Shown here: positions 10,846 through 20,507 of the stretch, piece after piece
How positions within the stretch are numbered: the first letter of the stretch is position 1
Layout of the letters: each line of letters starts with the position of its first letter
Program-made: the position numbers and the translations under genes
Notes under the pieces: generated by a model
Databases searched by the model: none
Seen by the model: the letters and a program-made list of their open reading frames with translations, nothing else
Told to the model about the DNA's origin: nothing
Source: Epithemia pelagica
Lineage: Eukaryota; Bacillariophyta; Bacillariophyceae; Surirellales; Surirellaceae
DNA length: 64,000 bases
Direction: 5' to 3'
Assembly (NCBI GenBank): GCA_946965045.2
Contig: OX337230.1
Coordinates: forward strand, 1,550,001 to 1,614,000

Positions 10846-13800
10846 ATGGTTAGTAGGTCACACCAAACAACACAATCTTGGGCTGCTCAACAGGCTGCAG
10901 CAAGGGCGGCAATGGGCCCCCAATCCCAACGACGAGGGAACATTTACAGTCGCTTGCCAGTGCCACAGGGGCAGCGACGCTCGGGCAACCAAACCATGAC
11001 AGGAGTAGTGGAGTTTGAGCCCCACATAGACTGTTATGTCTGCAGGGCTGTCCACAATGGACAAAACAAGCCACACAGAGCCCACCACATGCTCTGTCCA
11101 CTCAACAAAACAACAAAGGGCAAGGCAAAGACACAGGAGAAGGGCCAGATCCAACGACTGCTCGACAAAGCAGCAAAACAACACAAGAAGAACAACAATA
11201 GGCCAATGAATGGCACAGAACAACTCACCCCAGGCAATGTCAGTGAGGAGGCACTGGGTGCCTTTTTTTCTGTTCGCAACAACACGACGAAACAAGTGAA
11301 GACAACGGGCAAGCTCACGTTGGAGTCGTTGGCGACGAAGAAAAAGCCAGTAGAAAGGAAGGTTGGGAAAACATGTGACAGTCACATACCAACAAGTGCA
11401 CGCATGTCGGTCGAAAATTTCAAAACAGAAATTCTACATAGGACAAACATGCTGGTTGAGGCGAGTTCGATTGCTCCCAAGACCATGCGGGCTCTCGCGT
11501 CACTTATTCAGGACACGTGCCTTCGTTCAAAGCGGAGTACAACGGTTCTAGAAGCTTTTTTCGAAGGTATGGAGTTTTGTGTACCGGCTTGCTCTAGGAA
11601 CACGTGTCCTTTGTACGACTCGTTTGTGGGACAGAAACTCTATGTAGTAGATTGGGAACTCTTTTTTCCAAACCAAGTACTGTTTTGTCCTACATGTGGA
11701 GGTAATCTCCAGCGGACGCGGACTAATTTCTCCAAGAACAAGTCGCTTTTCCCCCAATTCGGAATAAATGGTCCCCCAAGCTACGCGATCGTGATGCACT
11801 ATAAGTGCTCGGCATGTGGTGCCAATCACCAAGGCAACGAATCGCAATTTCTCGCGAAACTTCCTCCCCACATGGCCATGGCGTACCCAGTCGACCCGAA
11901 ATACGCGGTCGGCAACTCGCACCTCAAGACTGACGCGACGAGACTCATGGAGCGGCTCATGGTGACTCATGGGAATGCAATTCTATGTGCAGAATATCTC
12001 TATGAATCAATCAACCAGTGCTATATGGACAAAACTATGAGATTCTACTCGGAGCTCCTAGCGACAGACCAAGCAAGTGACCAACCTTATCCAAAGAAGG
12101 ATGGCGAATGGCTCGTGTCTTATCCCCCTCAAGCGGACACCCTTCGTCAGATATACGAGCAGGGTGCTTACTCAGACTCTGTGTGGTGGGGAGTATCCGA
12201 TGTTGACCGACACCAGCGAGAAATACAAATGGTGAAGTGTAGATTATCGTTTGCTCAGGACCACACCTGGGAGGTGGTCAAGAACTACCTTTCCAGTTGC
12301 AAGGCAAAGGTCCTGTGGGATGTTTGCACCGAGACAGGCGAGATTGCCTGTCTTGTCTTGGTGCAATCAACAAAGCTGCAAGAGATTGCCCATGCAGCAG
12401 AGCAATTGTCGCGTCGTATCGGGTTTTCTCCCGTAATTATGTATTCCGATACCTGGCCCCACAAGGATGACTTTTGGGAACTGATACTTGGAGCACGGTT
12501 GATTGGCAGGTTGGGGTTATTTCATTTTTTGCAGCGAATTACAAAGACGCTTCGACAGCGTCATTGCGACCATGGGCAAGCACTTCGTGATTTGAAGGCT
12601 TGCATCTATGAAGAGCACGATGAAGACTTTCAGAAAGTCATCCATGCCCTCAAGACCGGATTGTTGGGAAAGGAATACACAGAAGAAGAGATTTGTGAGA
12701 TGAGAGCAACGAAAGTCTTTGCTCAACGATACAACAAATACATACGAAAAAGGATTCGTTCGGCCGAAGTCATCAAAGGGAAACTCGACGAATTCAAGGT
12801 GAGGTACAAAGTCACCGCCTCAGATGGACAACCAGCTGCTCGTGGCCGTCTTGACCCAAAGTCGGGCCAGACTCTCTTCACTCCAGAAACACACGATGCC
12901 CTGGTGAATTGCAAAGAGAAGGCTCAGTTTTTGGCCGACCCAAAACCAATCGAAGAGATGTATTGTGAGTTGCCACCGAATCGCAATGCAAAACATGGTC
13001 TCCCTGAGTTTCGTGCTTACCGTGGCGAGAGCAAGTTGGAGTCGTTTCACGACAACCTTGCTCATTTTGGGAACTGTGGGATGCGCGAGTCATTGGCAGA
13101 TGCACTAAATTTGTGCGGAACTGCCAGGTACAATCGTACCATTCGACACAAGCTCGCTCTGTTGGATATGAATCCAACAGAGCGAGCGCAAATCCCAGCT
13201 GGATGGGAGTCGGTTGCGCCGTTTGACAACCACTTGCAACTCGAATTTATAAACAAAATGGCAAGGGCAACTGGTGTTAGTGGGCCATTCGCCAACGTAG
13301 AACAAATCCCAGAGGACAACGGAGAACGATTTTTGTCTACTTACCTCAAGCAACAAATGGAAAGAGACAAAACCGTGCCAAAGCATCCGCTCAATGATCG
13401 CTGTCAGTGTTCGTTGTGTCAGGGCAATGCCAAGAGATTGCCCCATGACAGCTCCATTCCACCCTTTGCTTCGTCAGCTTCCTCCTCGTCTGTTGTTGTG
13501 TCTGCTTCATCACCAACCATGGCCGAGATTTATTTGAATCCGTATTTTCCCCAAAGAGGACGGAAACAACCCAAGAGCACCGTCCAAAGCGAAGAAATAT
13601 CCGAAGAAATAGACAACAGCATCAGTTGTTGCGGTGATGTAGCACCAGAACAGTCGGTTCCGGTTGCGAAGGACGCAAACAAACGAAAAGCCGGCAACAA
13701 CACAACAACAGAATCCAACAATCCATCCAAAAAGCAACGCATAGAGCAGCAAACGAATGCGACAGAAACTGGTGAGATGGAAGCTACACCAGGAAATGCA

Positions 13801-14172
13801 ACAAGGGAAGTGGTAAGCTTACCTTCTTTGTCACGACAACAGGCCCAGTTGCATACGGCGACACAGCAGAGCAACACGCAACAAACAAAACAAACAACAA
13901 ATCACCATGCACCACCAGCACAGCAATGCAATCGTCCACCATTCTTTGGACTCCCTGTTGCCATGGCCAAGTACTCCAACCTGTTGCCGCCACCACCACT
14001 CCATCCAGCTTTGTACCCGTGCCATCCGTTCGGCTATCCTCATCGTCCATCGCCACGAACTCAAATCCAGTTTTGTTGCGTGAAGCACAAAGAATACTAC
14101 GACAGTGGCAAGAGGGGACGACCACCACACAGCAAAGACTGTCCAAAGCGGAATTTCCGAGGCTTCGATTGA
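10846..14172 (+). CDS. zinc-finger DDE transposase-like protein, diverged copy C
   Basis: Homolog of copies A and B. The frame is open from 10711 (1153 codons); start set at MVSRSHQTTQSW, where in-frame similarity to A/B begins (MVSRSSSGAVQSF). Conserved landmarks in order: IDCYVCRA...HRAHHMLCPLN; VLFCPTCGG and YKCSACG zinc-ribbon-like pairs; QDHTWE (candidate first Asp); MYSDTWP (second Asp); LGLFHFLQR; RGESKLESFHDNL (candidate Glu); HPLNDRCQCSLC; and GRPPHSKDCP at the end. The uncharged low-complexity stretch before the C-terminal Cys/His motif differs most. The open frame kept through strong divergence, with motifs intact, suggests past selection on protein function. Confidence 0.75.
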   Translation: MVSRSHQTTQSWAAQQAAARAAMGPQSQRRGNIYSRLPVPQGQRRSGNQTMTGVVEFEPHIDCYVCRAVHNGQNKPHRAHHMLCPLNKTTKGKAKTQEKGQIQRLLDKAAKQHKKNNNRPMNGTEQLTPGNVSEEALGAFFSVRNNTTKQVKTTGKLTLESLATKKKPVERKVGKTCDSHIPTSARMSVENFKTEILHRTNMLVEASSIAPKTMRALASLIQDTCLRSKRSTTVLEAFFEGMEFCVPACSRNTCPLYDSFVGQKLYVVDWELFFPNQVLFCPTCGGNLQRTRTNFSKNKSLFPQFGINGPPSYAIVMHYKCSACGANHQGNESQFLAKLPPHMAMAYPVDPKYAVGNSHLKTDATRLMERLMVTHGNAILCAEYLYESINQCYMDKTMRFYSELLATDQASDQPYPKKDGEWLVSYPPQADTLRQIYEQGAYSDSVWWGVSDVDRHQREIQMVKCRLSFAQDHTWEVVKNYLSSCKAKVLWDVCTETGEIACLVLVQSTKLQEIAHAAEQLSRRIGFSPVIMYSDTWPHKDDFWELILGARLIGRLGLFHFLQRITKTLRQRHCDHGQALRDLKACIYEEHDEDFQKVIHALKTGLLGKEYTEEEICEMRATKVFAQRYNKYIRKRIRSAEVIKGKLDEFKVRYKVTASDGQPAARGRLDPKSGQTLFTPETHDALVNCKEKAQFLADPKPIEEMYCELPPNRNAKHGLPEFRAYRGESKLESFHDNLAHFGNCGMRESLADALNLCGTARYNRTIRHKLALLDMNPTERAQIPAGWESVAPFDNHLQLEFINKMARATGVSGPFANVEQIPEDNGERFLSTYLKQQMERDKTVPKHPLNDRCQCSLCQGNAKRLPHDSSIPPFASSASSSSVVVSASSPTMAEIYLNPYFPQRGRKQPKSTVQSEEISEEIDNSISCCGDVAPEQSVPVAKDANKRKAGNNTTTESNNPSKKQRIEQQTNATETGEMEATPGNATREVVSLPSLSRQQAQLHTATQQSNTQQTKQTTNHHAPPAQQCNRPPFFGLPVAMAKYSNLLPPPPLHPALYPCHPFGYPHRPSPRTQIQFCCVKHKEYYDSGKRGRPPHSKDCPKRNFRGFD

Positions 14173-14728
14173 TCCGGGCTGTCCATTTGTCGAGACGACA
14201 GGAAGGAAGATCCAATGGCACACCGAAAGACATGGCGATGCCATCCAGCCATCACAACCAATCCACCCACCCAAAAACCACCTTCATTACCACCACTGCA
14301 TGCCCCATCATCGCTCCAATTACAAGAACTTAAAAAATGAATCGACCAACAACCTGAATACCTGAATGACCAAGAACACAACAAGCACGACAAGATAGTT
14401 AGTAACAAAAATACGAAAAACAGAATTTATGAGACATCCATATCTTCTCTAGCCACCGTAGCACATGGAAAGGGCACCCGGAAAGTGACAAGGCTCTTGC
14501 GGAATTCGGGTGTCAAGTCAAACCTGTTGAACGACAGACAATTAAAGGTGAGAGGCCAATAAAGACAGAATGTTGCTACCGGTCTTGTAAGGGGAAATAT
14601 GCTTCCACGTACTTACCTGCCTGATCCCCCTCTGAGGACATGAAAGGTGATGTTACGACATGTCACAACAATCCTCGAAAATGCGAATGAAACGATCGAA
14701 CCAGAACGATGGAATCCAGCTGCCAAAA

Positions 14729-14785
14729 CTCTCCCCTTTTTCCTCCCCTTCTTCTTCCTCTCCTCCCCCTCCCCTTCTCTCTTCT
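14729..14785. repeat. 57-nt pyrimidine tract, unit C
   Basis: Pure C/T run of the same length as in units A and B but with different order, followed by GCCTTGG and a C-run. Confidence 0.85.
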
Positions 14786-14885
14786 GCCTTGGGCCCCCCC
14801 ATTTTCGCTGGCAGCCATCCAGGCGAAAAAGACAGGGGGAGGAAATTCTCCCCGGGGGAAATAGTCCCTACATTCCTAATATATC

Positions 14886-14909
14886 GGCACCAATACCATA
14901 GCGATGGAG
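14886..14909 (+). repeat. left terminal inverted repeat
   Basis: Begins GGCACCAATACCATAGCG; matches the reverse complement of 20212-20235 except at one internal position. The next bases (GCGCAGCGACAAA) are not shared. Confidence 0.88.
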
Positions 14910-15222
14910 CGCAGCGACAAAAATAATTCGTGCGAGCGAAGCGAGCTTAGCTGCGCGATCTCTACACGAACGACGCGAAACAAACAATGGCGAACGCAAC
15001 AAGACAAACATGGTTATCCCAACACGTGGCCACCCTCCTTCAACCACCACACTAGTTCGACCAAACACGACATGGCTGAACTCGGAGTCCTTTTTCTGTT
15101 TGATTGGCTGTTCTTGTGTTTCTGCTTTGATTGCGGCACGAGTTTGCCTTGTGTCCGTCGTAATGACAAGGACGAGCTTCCCAATTTCTCGAATGATGAG
15201 TGGTTAATATTTCATTTTGGAA

Positions 15223-15647
15223 GAAACTAAAACAGATTGGGATGGGTCATCTGGCCCATGGGAACGATGATCCTGGGCCAAGACATTTCTCGAATGACGA
15301 GTGGTTACCTAAAATCCTGAACGAAACTAAAAAAGATTGGGACGGGTCATCTGGCCCATGGGTACGATGATCCTGGGCCAAGCCATTTCTTGAATGACGA
15401 GTGGGTTACCTAAAATCCCGAACGAAACTAAAAAAGATTGGGATGGGCCATCTGGCCCACTGGGCCAAGCCATTTCTCGAATGACGAGTGGGTTACCTAA
15501 AAACTTGAACGAAACTAAAAAAGATTGGGATGGGTCATCTGGCCCATGGGTGTGATCATCCTGGGCCAAGCCGTTTCTCAAAAAACTTGAACGAAACTAA
15601 AAAAAGATTGTAATGGATCATCTGGCCCATGGGTACGATGATCCATG
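15223..15647. repeat. minisatellite, about 4.4 copies of an 82-101 bp unit with internal hairpin
   Basis: Units start with GAAACTAAAA at 15223, 15323, 15424, 15511 and 15593. Each holds TGGCCCA...TGGGCCA, able to form a 7-bp stem, except a shortened third unit. A half copy precedes the array at about 15178. It lies between the transposase stop and the left TIR, in the subterminal region of the transposon. Confidence 0.85.
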
Positions 15648-15734
15648 AAGTCGGCATCCTTGACGCACGATTGTTGCTACCTCCTCCACCTTCGAGAAAG
15701 CCTCCACGGCCACCACTGCTTATGAAACTAACAA

Positions 15735-18700
15735 TCAGCCACTGCCCTGAGTGCATTTTCCGATTTGCCAAGCACCAGGACACTCATCTTGACTTTTCCC
15801 GCACATCCTACATGTTCGCTTCCGCCGCTTCGCTTTATCTCTTCCCCGTTTGCTCGCAGTGATAGCAGGTTGGTTAGTGAAGGTTCCATTTGAATTGGCA
15901 CCTACTTGCGTATTTGCGACTACTCGTGTTCCTCTTGCTCTAACAGTTGGTACTGGAAATGTTGGACAGGGTGTATTTTGTGGCAGCGGCCAGTGTACTA
16001 TCTGGGCTGTGTCTGGAGGTTCTTGATGGTCTGGCAACCAAACAACAGTTTGATCAGCATCATTTACTTCGTCAGTGTCTTCACCATTTTGGTTCATTGG
16101 TTTAATCCGACTTGCCATCGGATAACCGGGAAGAGAAAGCTCGCGAAGCCGTGAAATTTCCTCTGCCATCGATGCAACAGCGTCCTCCATCCGCAGATTT
16201 TGTTGGAATATTTCCTTGTACGTTCTCAAATACACAGGCAGTTTTGGCAGAATTGATTTACCATTGACCCGTTCAAGCCATCGAATGGCCATTTTTTCCA
16301 AATCATCAAGTAGGGCTGGCGTATCAAGAGCTAATTGCCGGAAGGCTCTCATCTCGTCTCGACTTGTGATTGGCGTAAATGGAAGCTTCACACTTTGATG
16401 TTTGGCAAGATATCTTTGTTCTCTGGTCAATGGTATATCATCAAGAGGAAGCGAATTCACTGCATCCGTCAACAAGGTTGGTTGTAGCGGAATGACTCCG
16501 CATGACTCTTCCGTTTGTGTATAGTCCCCGCTATTCACCCAGGTTGGAAAGACCAGAGTGTTATGGTTTTTTTCAACCAGATACTGAATTGCATCAATTA
16601 ACCACGTGTCAAAGTGCCCCACTCTTGGAAACCCAGCGCGCCTCCTTTCAGCCATTCGGTGATTGTACCGATGGCGATGTTCTTGTCAAAGGCACCAATA
16701 AACTGGCAAACCCAAGTAGTTTGATGACTCTTCACCCCTTCGGTTGATTTTCCGAACGTACATTGAAAAACCTGATGGGTCAGACACGTAGCCTTGTAGA
16801 ATTTCCTTGAGTACATTGTCTGCTTTTTTCCATGCTCGGTTGTTGAAAAGAGGCTTGTTGTCATCCAATTTGTTTCCGAACGCAAGATAGACATTCCTCA
16901 CCCTCCAGTAGAGCTGACTCGGTGGCAGTACAACTCTTGGCACGCACTCTAAACAAAACAACGTTCTGTAGTACATCATTGCTTCAATTTCTTGGTTTGA
17001 TTTGCCATCATTCCGAAGTGCTTTCTTTGCTCTATCCAAGGCGTCTGGGTCCCAGGCAAAGAACGCTTGTGACAGAGCAACAAAAAAGGCCTTCCGAAAC
17101 TTGTGCTTCACCGGCACTTTTATGCGATCCATGTAATGCCACGGATCTCCCAACACAGATCTGAATTTATCAACAATTGCTTCTGGAGGACTAGAAAGAT
17201 GAGAATTCTCTAAGGCAAAGCTGTCTTTGGATAGTGTCTCAAGATATTCAATGATTACCATCTCGTCACGAGTCAAACCACTCCGGAAATTAAGGTCTCT
17301 CTCGAACAAGTTTCCAGAATTGTCATTGCCCGTCATATTAGTTGCAGCCATTTCATGCTGATTCACATCCACATTGTTTGCAGTGAACGTTGGACCGATA
17401 TCCTCCATATTTTCGTCTCCACCACTTTCTATTCTCTCATTTGAGAGATCGCAATCATCCACCAGTATTTGCCATTTTGGTTCCAACGGTGCTGGAGTAT
17501 CCTCAGTCCTTTCATCATTTCCGTTATCCATTTCATTATCAGAAGGAGATGCTTTATGTAGCTTCAACATCGTTGTGGGGATTCGTACACGAAAAGGTTG
17601 GCCATCTAGGGCAGTATCTTGGAAATGGCCAATCGTGGCTGCCTTTCCATCTCCAGTGGTAAAACCAGGAATTCTCAGAAATGGTCCAAGAACTTTCTTG
17701 ACTTCGACAATGCAGCTGTTTGTTGCTTGCCCTGACAACCTTGGCTTGAGAACAACCGGTTCCTGCCAGTTTGGATCATTGACAATAGTGCCAATTGCTG
17801 CAATTGGGGCCTTTTCAGCGTCACCTGTAGTACCGCGAGATGGGATAACATCAACCTTAGTTCCTGCTGTAGCATTGTCCTTCTCCAGTCGATGGGCATA
17901 GTCCGGGAAACTGATTAGCTTTAGGTAACATTCTAAGGACTTGATTGCGTCAAGAGCAGCATACTCTAGCTGCTCTACCGCGAGATTTGAATTACCCCAT
18001 TTGGAAGAACGGACACTGTCATCCTTACTCATCCTCTCCTGTAGTAACAACTCAACCAGTGCCTTCAAACCAATTCTAGCATCATGCACAAGGTCTCGGT
18101 CTTTTGCAAGTCGAGCAATGTCCATACACTTCACGGTGTCTGTCACATCCCGAATGCCAAAGTCGTCACCAACTATTCGAATGTCACCAAGCACCCTCTT
18201 GCCGACAAATGTAATTGTACTATCTCTGAACAAATCCAGCAATGAATCTGGCAACCTTGGTAGTTGCCTTACATGCAAAAGCAGGGCTTTGATTGACCCG
18301 GACTCATTTTTGTATGCAATCTGCAATAGCCCAACTTTGTCCCGACCGTGTGGAGGAAACTTTGTTTTCGACCCATATTCGTGTTCCTCATCAAATCCAA
18401 GCACCCGATCTTCAATCGGGCGTGAGTTCAGCTCTTGCCAAAGTAGTGCAATGGCCCTGTCAATCTCTTGCATAGATTTTACCGAGTGGTAGTCAGTCGC
18501 TTCAACAGAACATATTGGAATGTTGCCAGGTGTATTCTCCACGTGCATTGCAACTGTTGGTGTGGTTGAATTCAACTGCGTTTCCATTTTCTTCAGTGAT
18601 GGCAAATGCTGACTGAAGAATGCAATATCTTCATTAGGTTTGTCCGTAAACAAGAATTTTGGATGCGCAAATCCATACGCAGAGAGAGTTTCCTTGACAC

Positions 18701-20015
18701 TGGCCAAGGCACAGACCATTTGGTCATGGCCGTCAGTAACCACATGAAACTGAAGCCGAACTTCACCAAGTTCATTGGTTGCCGTGACAAGGCCTCGAAA
18801 GACTCTGCCTCCTCTGAATCGAGTTAATTGTTTAGCTTCTTTATAGGATACGTCCCAGCGAAGAACTGAAGCTGTCCTTTTTTTAAGCTCACGAAGCATG
18901 TGGTCTTCCAGCGAATTTTCATATAACTTGAATGCATGACTGAGGTAGTTTGGAGAACAAGTTCGACCGGCATAGAGCTCTCTATTCGTGAAATTGCTAA
19001 ACATAGAAACTTCAAGGGCTGGATTGAATTGTCTCTTTCTTGCTATTTCATTCTCTCTCTGTAATCACTTCCGACTGTGAGTTTTCCGACTAAGCTCGTC
19101 TATCAACGCAGCCATCTGCTTGGGACGAATCCCCAAAATGAAGAGGGATCGCATCAGATCAACAACTGTATTGTCCAGACCCGACTTGTGCGTCAAAAAT
19201 GCTGGAAAATATGACCCTGCATTGTAAGGCAAGGTGGTAAGTATGGCTTCAGAACTTCCAATCCAGGTATATGGATCGTCCTGTCTTTTGTCGCGCTTTT
19301 CCTTGCACTCCTTGCATATGTATCGGCGTGCCATTACAAAGTAGTGGCCTGTTAATGACTGCACCCGCCGTGCCACATGGTCTGGCCAACCGTGTGTACA
19401 AACAGTTTTCTTGCAATGAGTATTTGGACATTGGAAAAGTCCCCAATGAATATCTGGGAGCCAGACAAAGACATCTCGGTAATAACCCTCCTCTGAAAAC
19501 TCAATTGAGAGATTAGAACAAATTTTTTTTGCATGGTATGTGCGAATCCAATAATCATTTGTTTGTAGCATTGTGGTTAGCCAGCGATCAACAAGCTGAT
19601 TGTTGATTGCCGATGTTTCCTTCTGTATTTGTTGACGAATTGCCCTCAAATATCGATCCACAATGGAATTGGCCTCTTCTTCAATGTCCACTTCTTGAAA
19701 ATTATCTTCATCAGGCTCATCAGTCGACTCATCATCACTGTCGTCAAAATTGTCATCATCAAAGTCATAGCTATGGTCAATGTCCCTCTCTTGCAAGTTG
19801 TCTTCGACTGCATTGTCATTCAAGTGATTTCTTGCAGGGCCAAAATATTGGTGGAGGAAATTGACCTGTCGGTTGGTTTGGTGCCTCTCTCTGATCCTCC
19901 TTAGGCGTGCTTCCCTCCTCTCTGCATGAGTTTTTGTTGTTCCAACAGGACGACCACGTCCTCTTTTTCCATTCGGCATTGTCGGCATGTTGTGTGCAGG
20001 TGCAGATAACCACAA
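15735..20015 (-). pseudogene. DDE transposase fused to DEDDy 3'-5' exonuclease (DUF6729-type), broken
   Basis: One continuous minus-strand frame of about 1427 codons interrupted by two in-frame TGA codons (19065-19067 and 16686-16688). The likely start is MPTMPNGKRGRGRP (19988), which contains an AT-hook-like motif. Then: an acidic stretch; a zinc-ribbon block with GLFQCPNTHC and YICKECKE (DUF6729-like); first Asp in LRWDVSYKEAK; second Asp in FTDKP; then a WRN/RNase D-type exonuclease with GFDEE (motif I), LGDIRIVGDD (motif II) and YAALDA (motif III). The C-terminus has RTCRMCGKSQDECPG. The RGxxxLExxHxxL block expected before RWNxRAERRRxGFP is missing around 16686, so the catalytic Glu is lost. 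Neither TGA can be removed by a plausible intron. The family is widespread in fungi and protists (recollection). Confidence 0.85.
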
Positions 20016-20211
20016 CTAGAAATGCTATGAGCACTAAGGTATCACGACTGGGCTCTTGCATTGGTAAGCAGTCGTGGAGCCGATGTCTCTGGACGACTAA
20101 AAAACCAAAAGCCCTGTCCTAATGCTAAGTAATTGAGGTAGGTATTTGGTTTTTTAGCGTCGCACCAAGAATAAAACCGACCAATCATATGACTTCATTC
20201 AGACCAAAAGC

Positions 20212-20235
20212 CTCCACCGCTATGGTATTGGTGCC
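20212..20235 (-). repeat. right terminal inverted repeat
   Basis: Reads CTCCACCGCTATGGTATTGG and ends GTGCC; inverted partner of 14886-14909 with one mismatch. Confidence 0.88.
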
Positions 20236-20507
20236 AAAATACACTCCTTTTTTACTTCAGTAGCTACTCCTAGCTAGAGGATTTAGAAGGCGACCTAGAG
20301 GAGTATTGTATTAACGGTGACAGACAGTGACACATAGACTGACACCAGTGAACAGACGGTGTCCTTTCGGGAAGGCTAGGGCCTCATCTCGGCACTGGGT
20401 ACTCCATCCGACAACACGTTGATCATGTTGCTCAGTTAAACTGAGAGGCTGATCAACTGGACACGTCTAAGAACTGATTTGTCGTTGTGCCTTTCCCGTT
20501 TGATCGG
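20236..20507. other. intergenic between transposon and kinase gene
   Basis: About 270 bp; no gene seen. Presumed promoter and 5' UTR of the kinase. It contains short inverted pieces (GTTGATCA / TGATCAAC region at 20420-20458) but nothing diagnostic. Confidence 0.5.

Larger units (their letters stand above)
10545..14806 (+). mobile_element. tandem element unit C (diverged, about 4.26 kb)
   Basis: Third head-to-tail unit. It starts with the same GTTGTAGGGGGTGTTAGTTT as A and B, has a homologous gene in the same place, and ends with a 57-nt pyrimidine tract, a C-run and ATTTTC. Outside the gene, similarity is patchy with many indels, so C is an older relative in the same array rather than a recent copy. 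Right flank GCTGGCAGCC and the left flank of unit A (TGGCAGCTGTCG) share TGGCAGC, which is too weak to call a target-site duplication. Confidence 0.72.
14886..20235 (-). mobile_element. DNA transposon with 24-bp TIRs carrying a DDE transposase-exonuclease
   Basis: A 5.35-kb element bounded by matching inverted repeats, with one minus-strand transposase gene inside. Left end from 14886: GGCACCAATACCATAGCG-A-TGGAG; right end is its reverse complement with one change (G for A). No convincing target-site duplication could be read beside the TIRs. The gene is disrupted, so the copy is probably dead. Confidence 0.85.

Noticed and set aside
14886-14886. Target-site duplication around the TIR element
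   Set aside because: Left flank AATATATC and right flank AAAATACA share no convincing direct repeat of any usual length.
15223-15647. CRISPR-like array
   Set aside because: Units are contiguous tandem copies with no unique spacers, in a eukaryotic transposon.
19065-19067. TGA read as Trp or selenocysteine in the transposase
   Set aside because: TGA is an ordinary terminator here (transposases A and C, CAP-D2 end in TGA), and other broken genes in the window have TAA or TAG, so plain decay is simpler.
19050-19075. Very short intron (GTGATTACAG) removing the first TGA
   Set aside because: Ten bases is far below any spliceosomal minimum and the removal would shift the frame.
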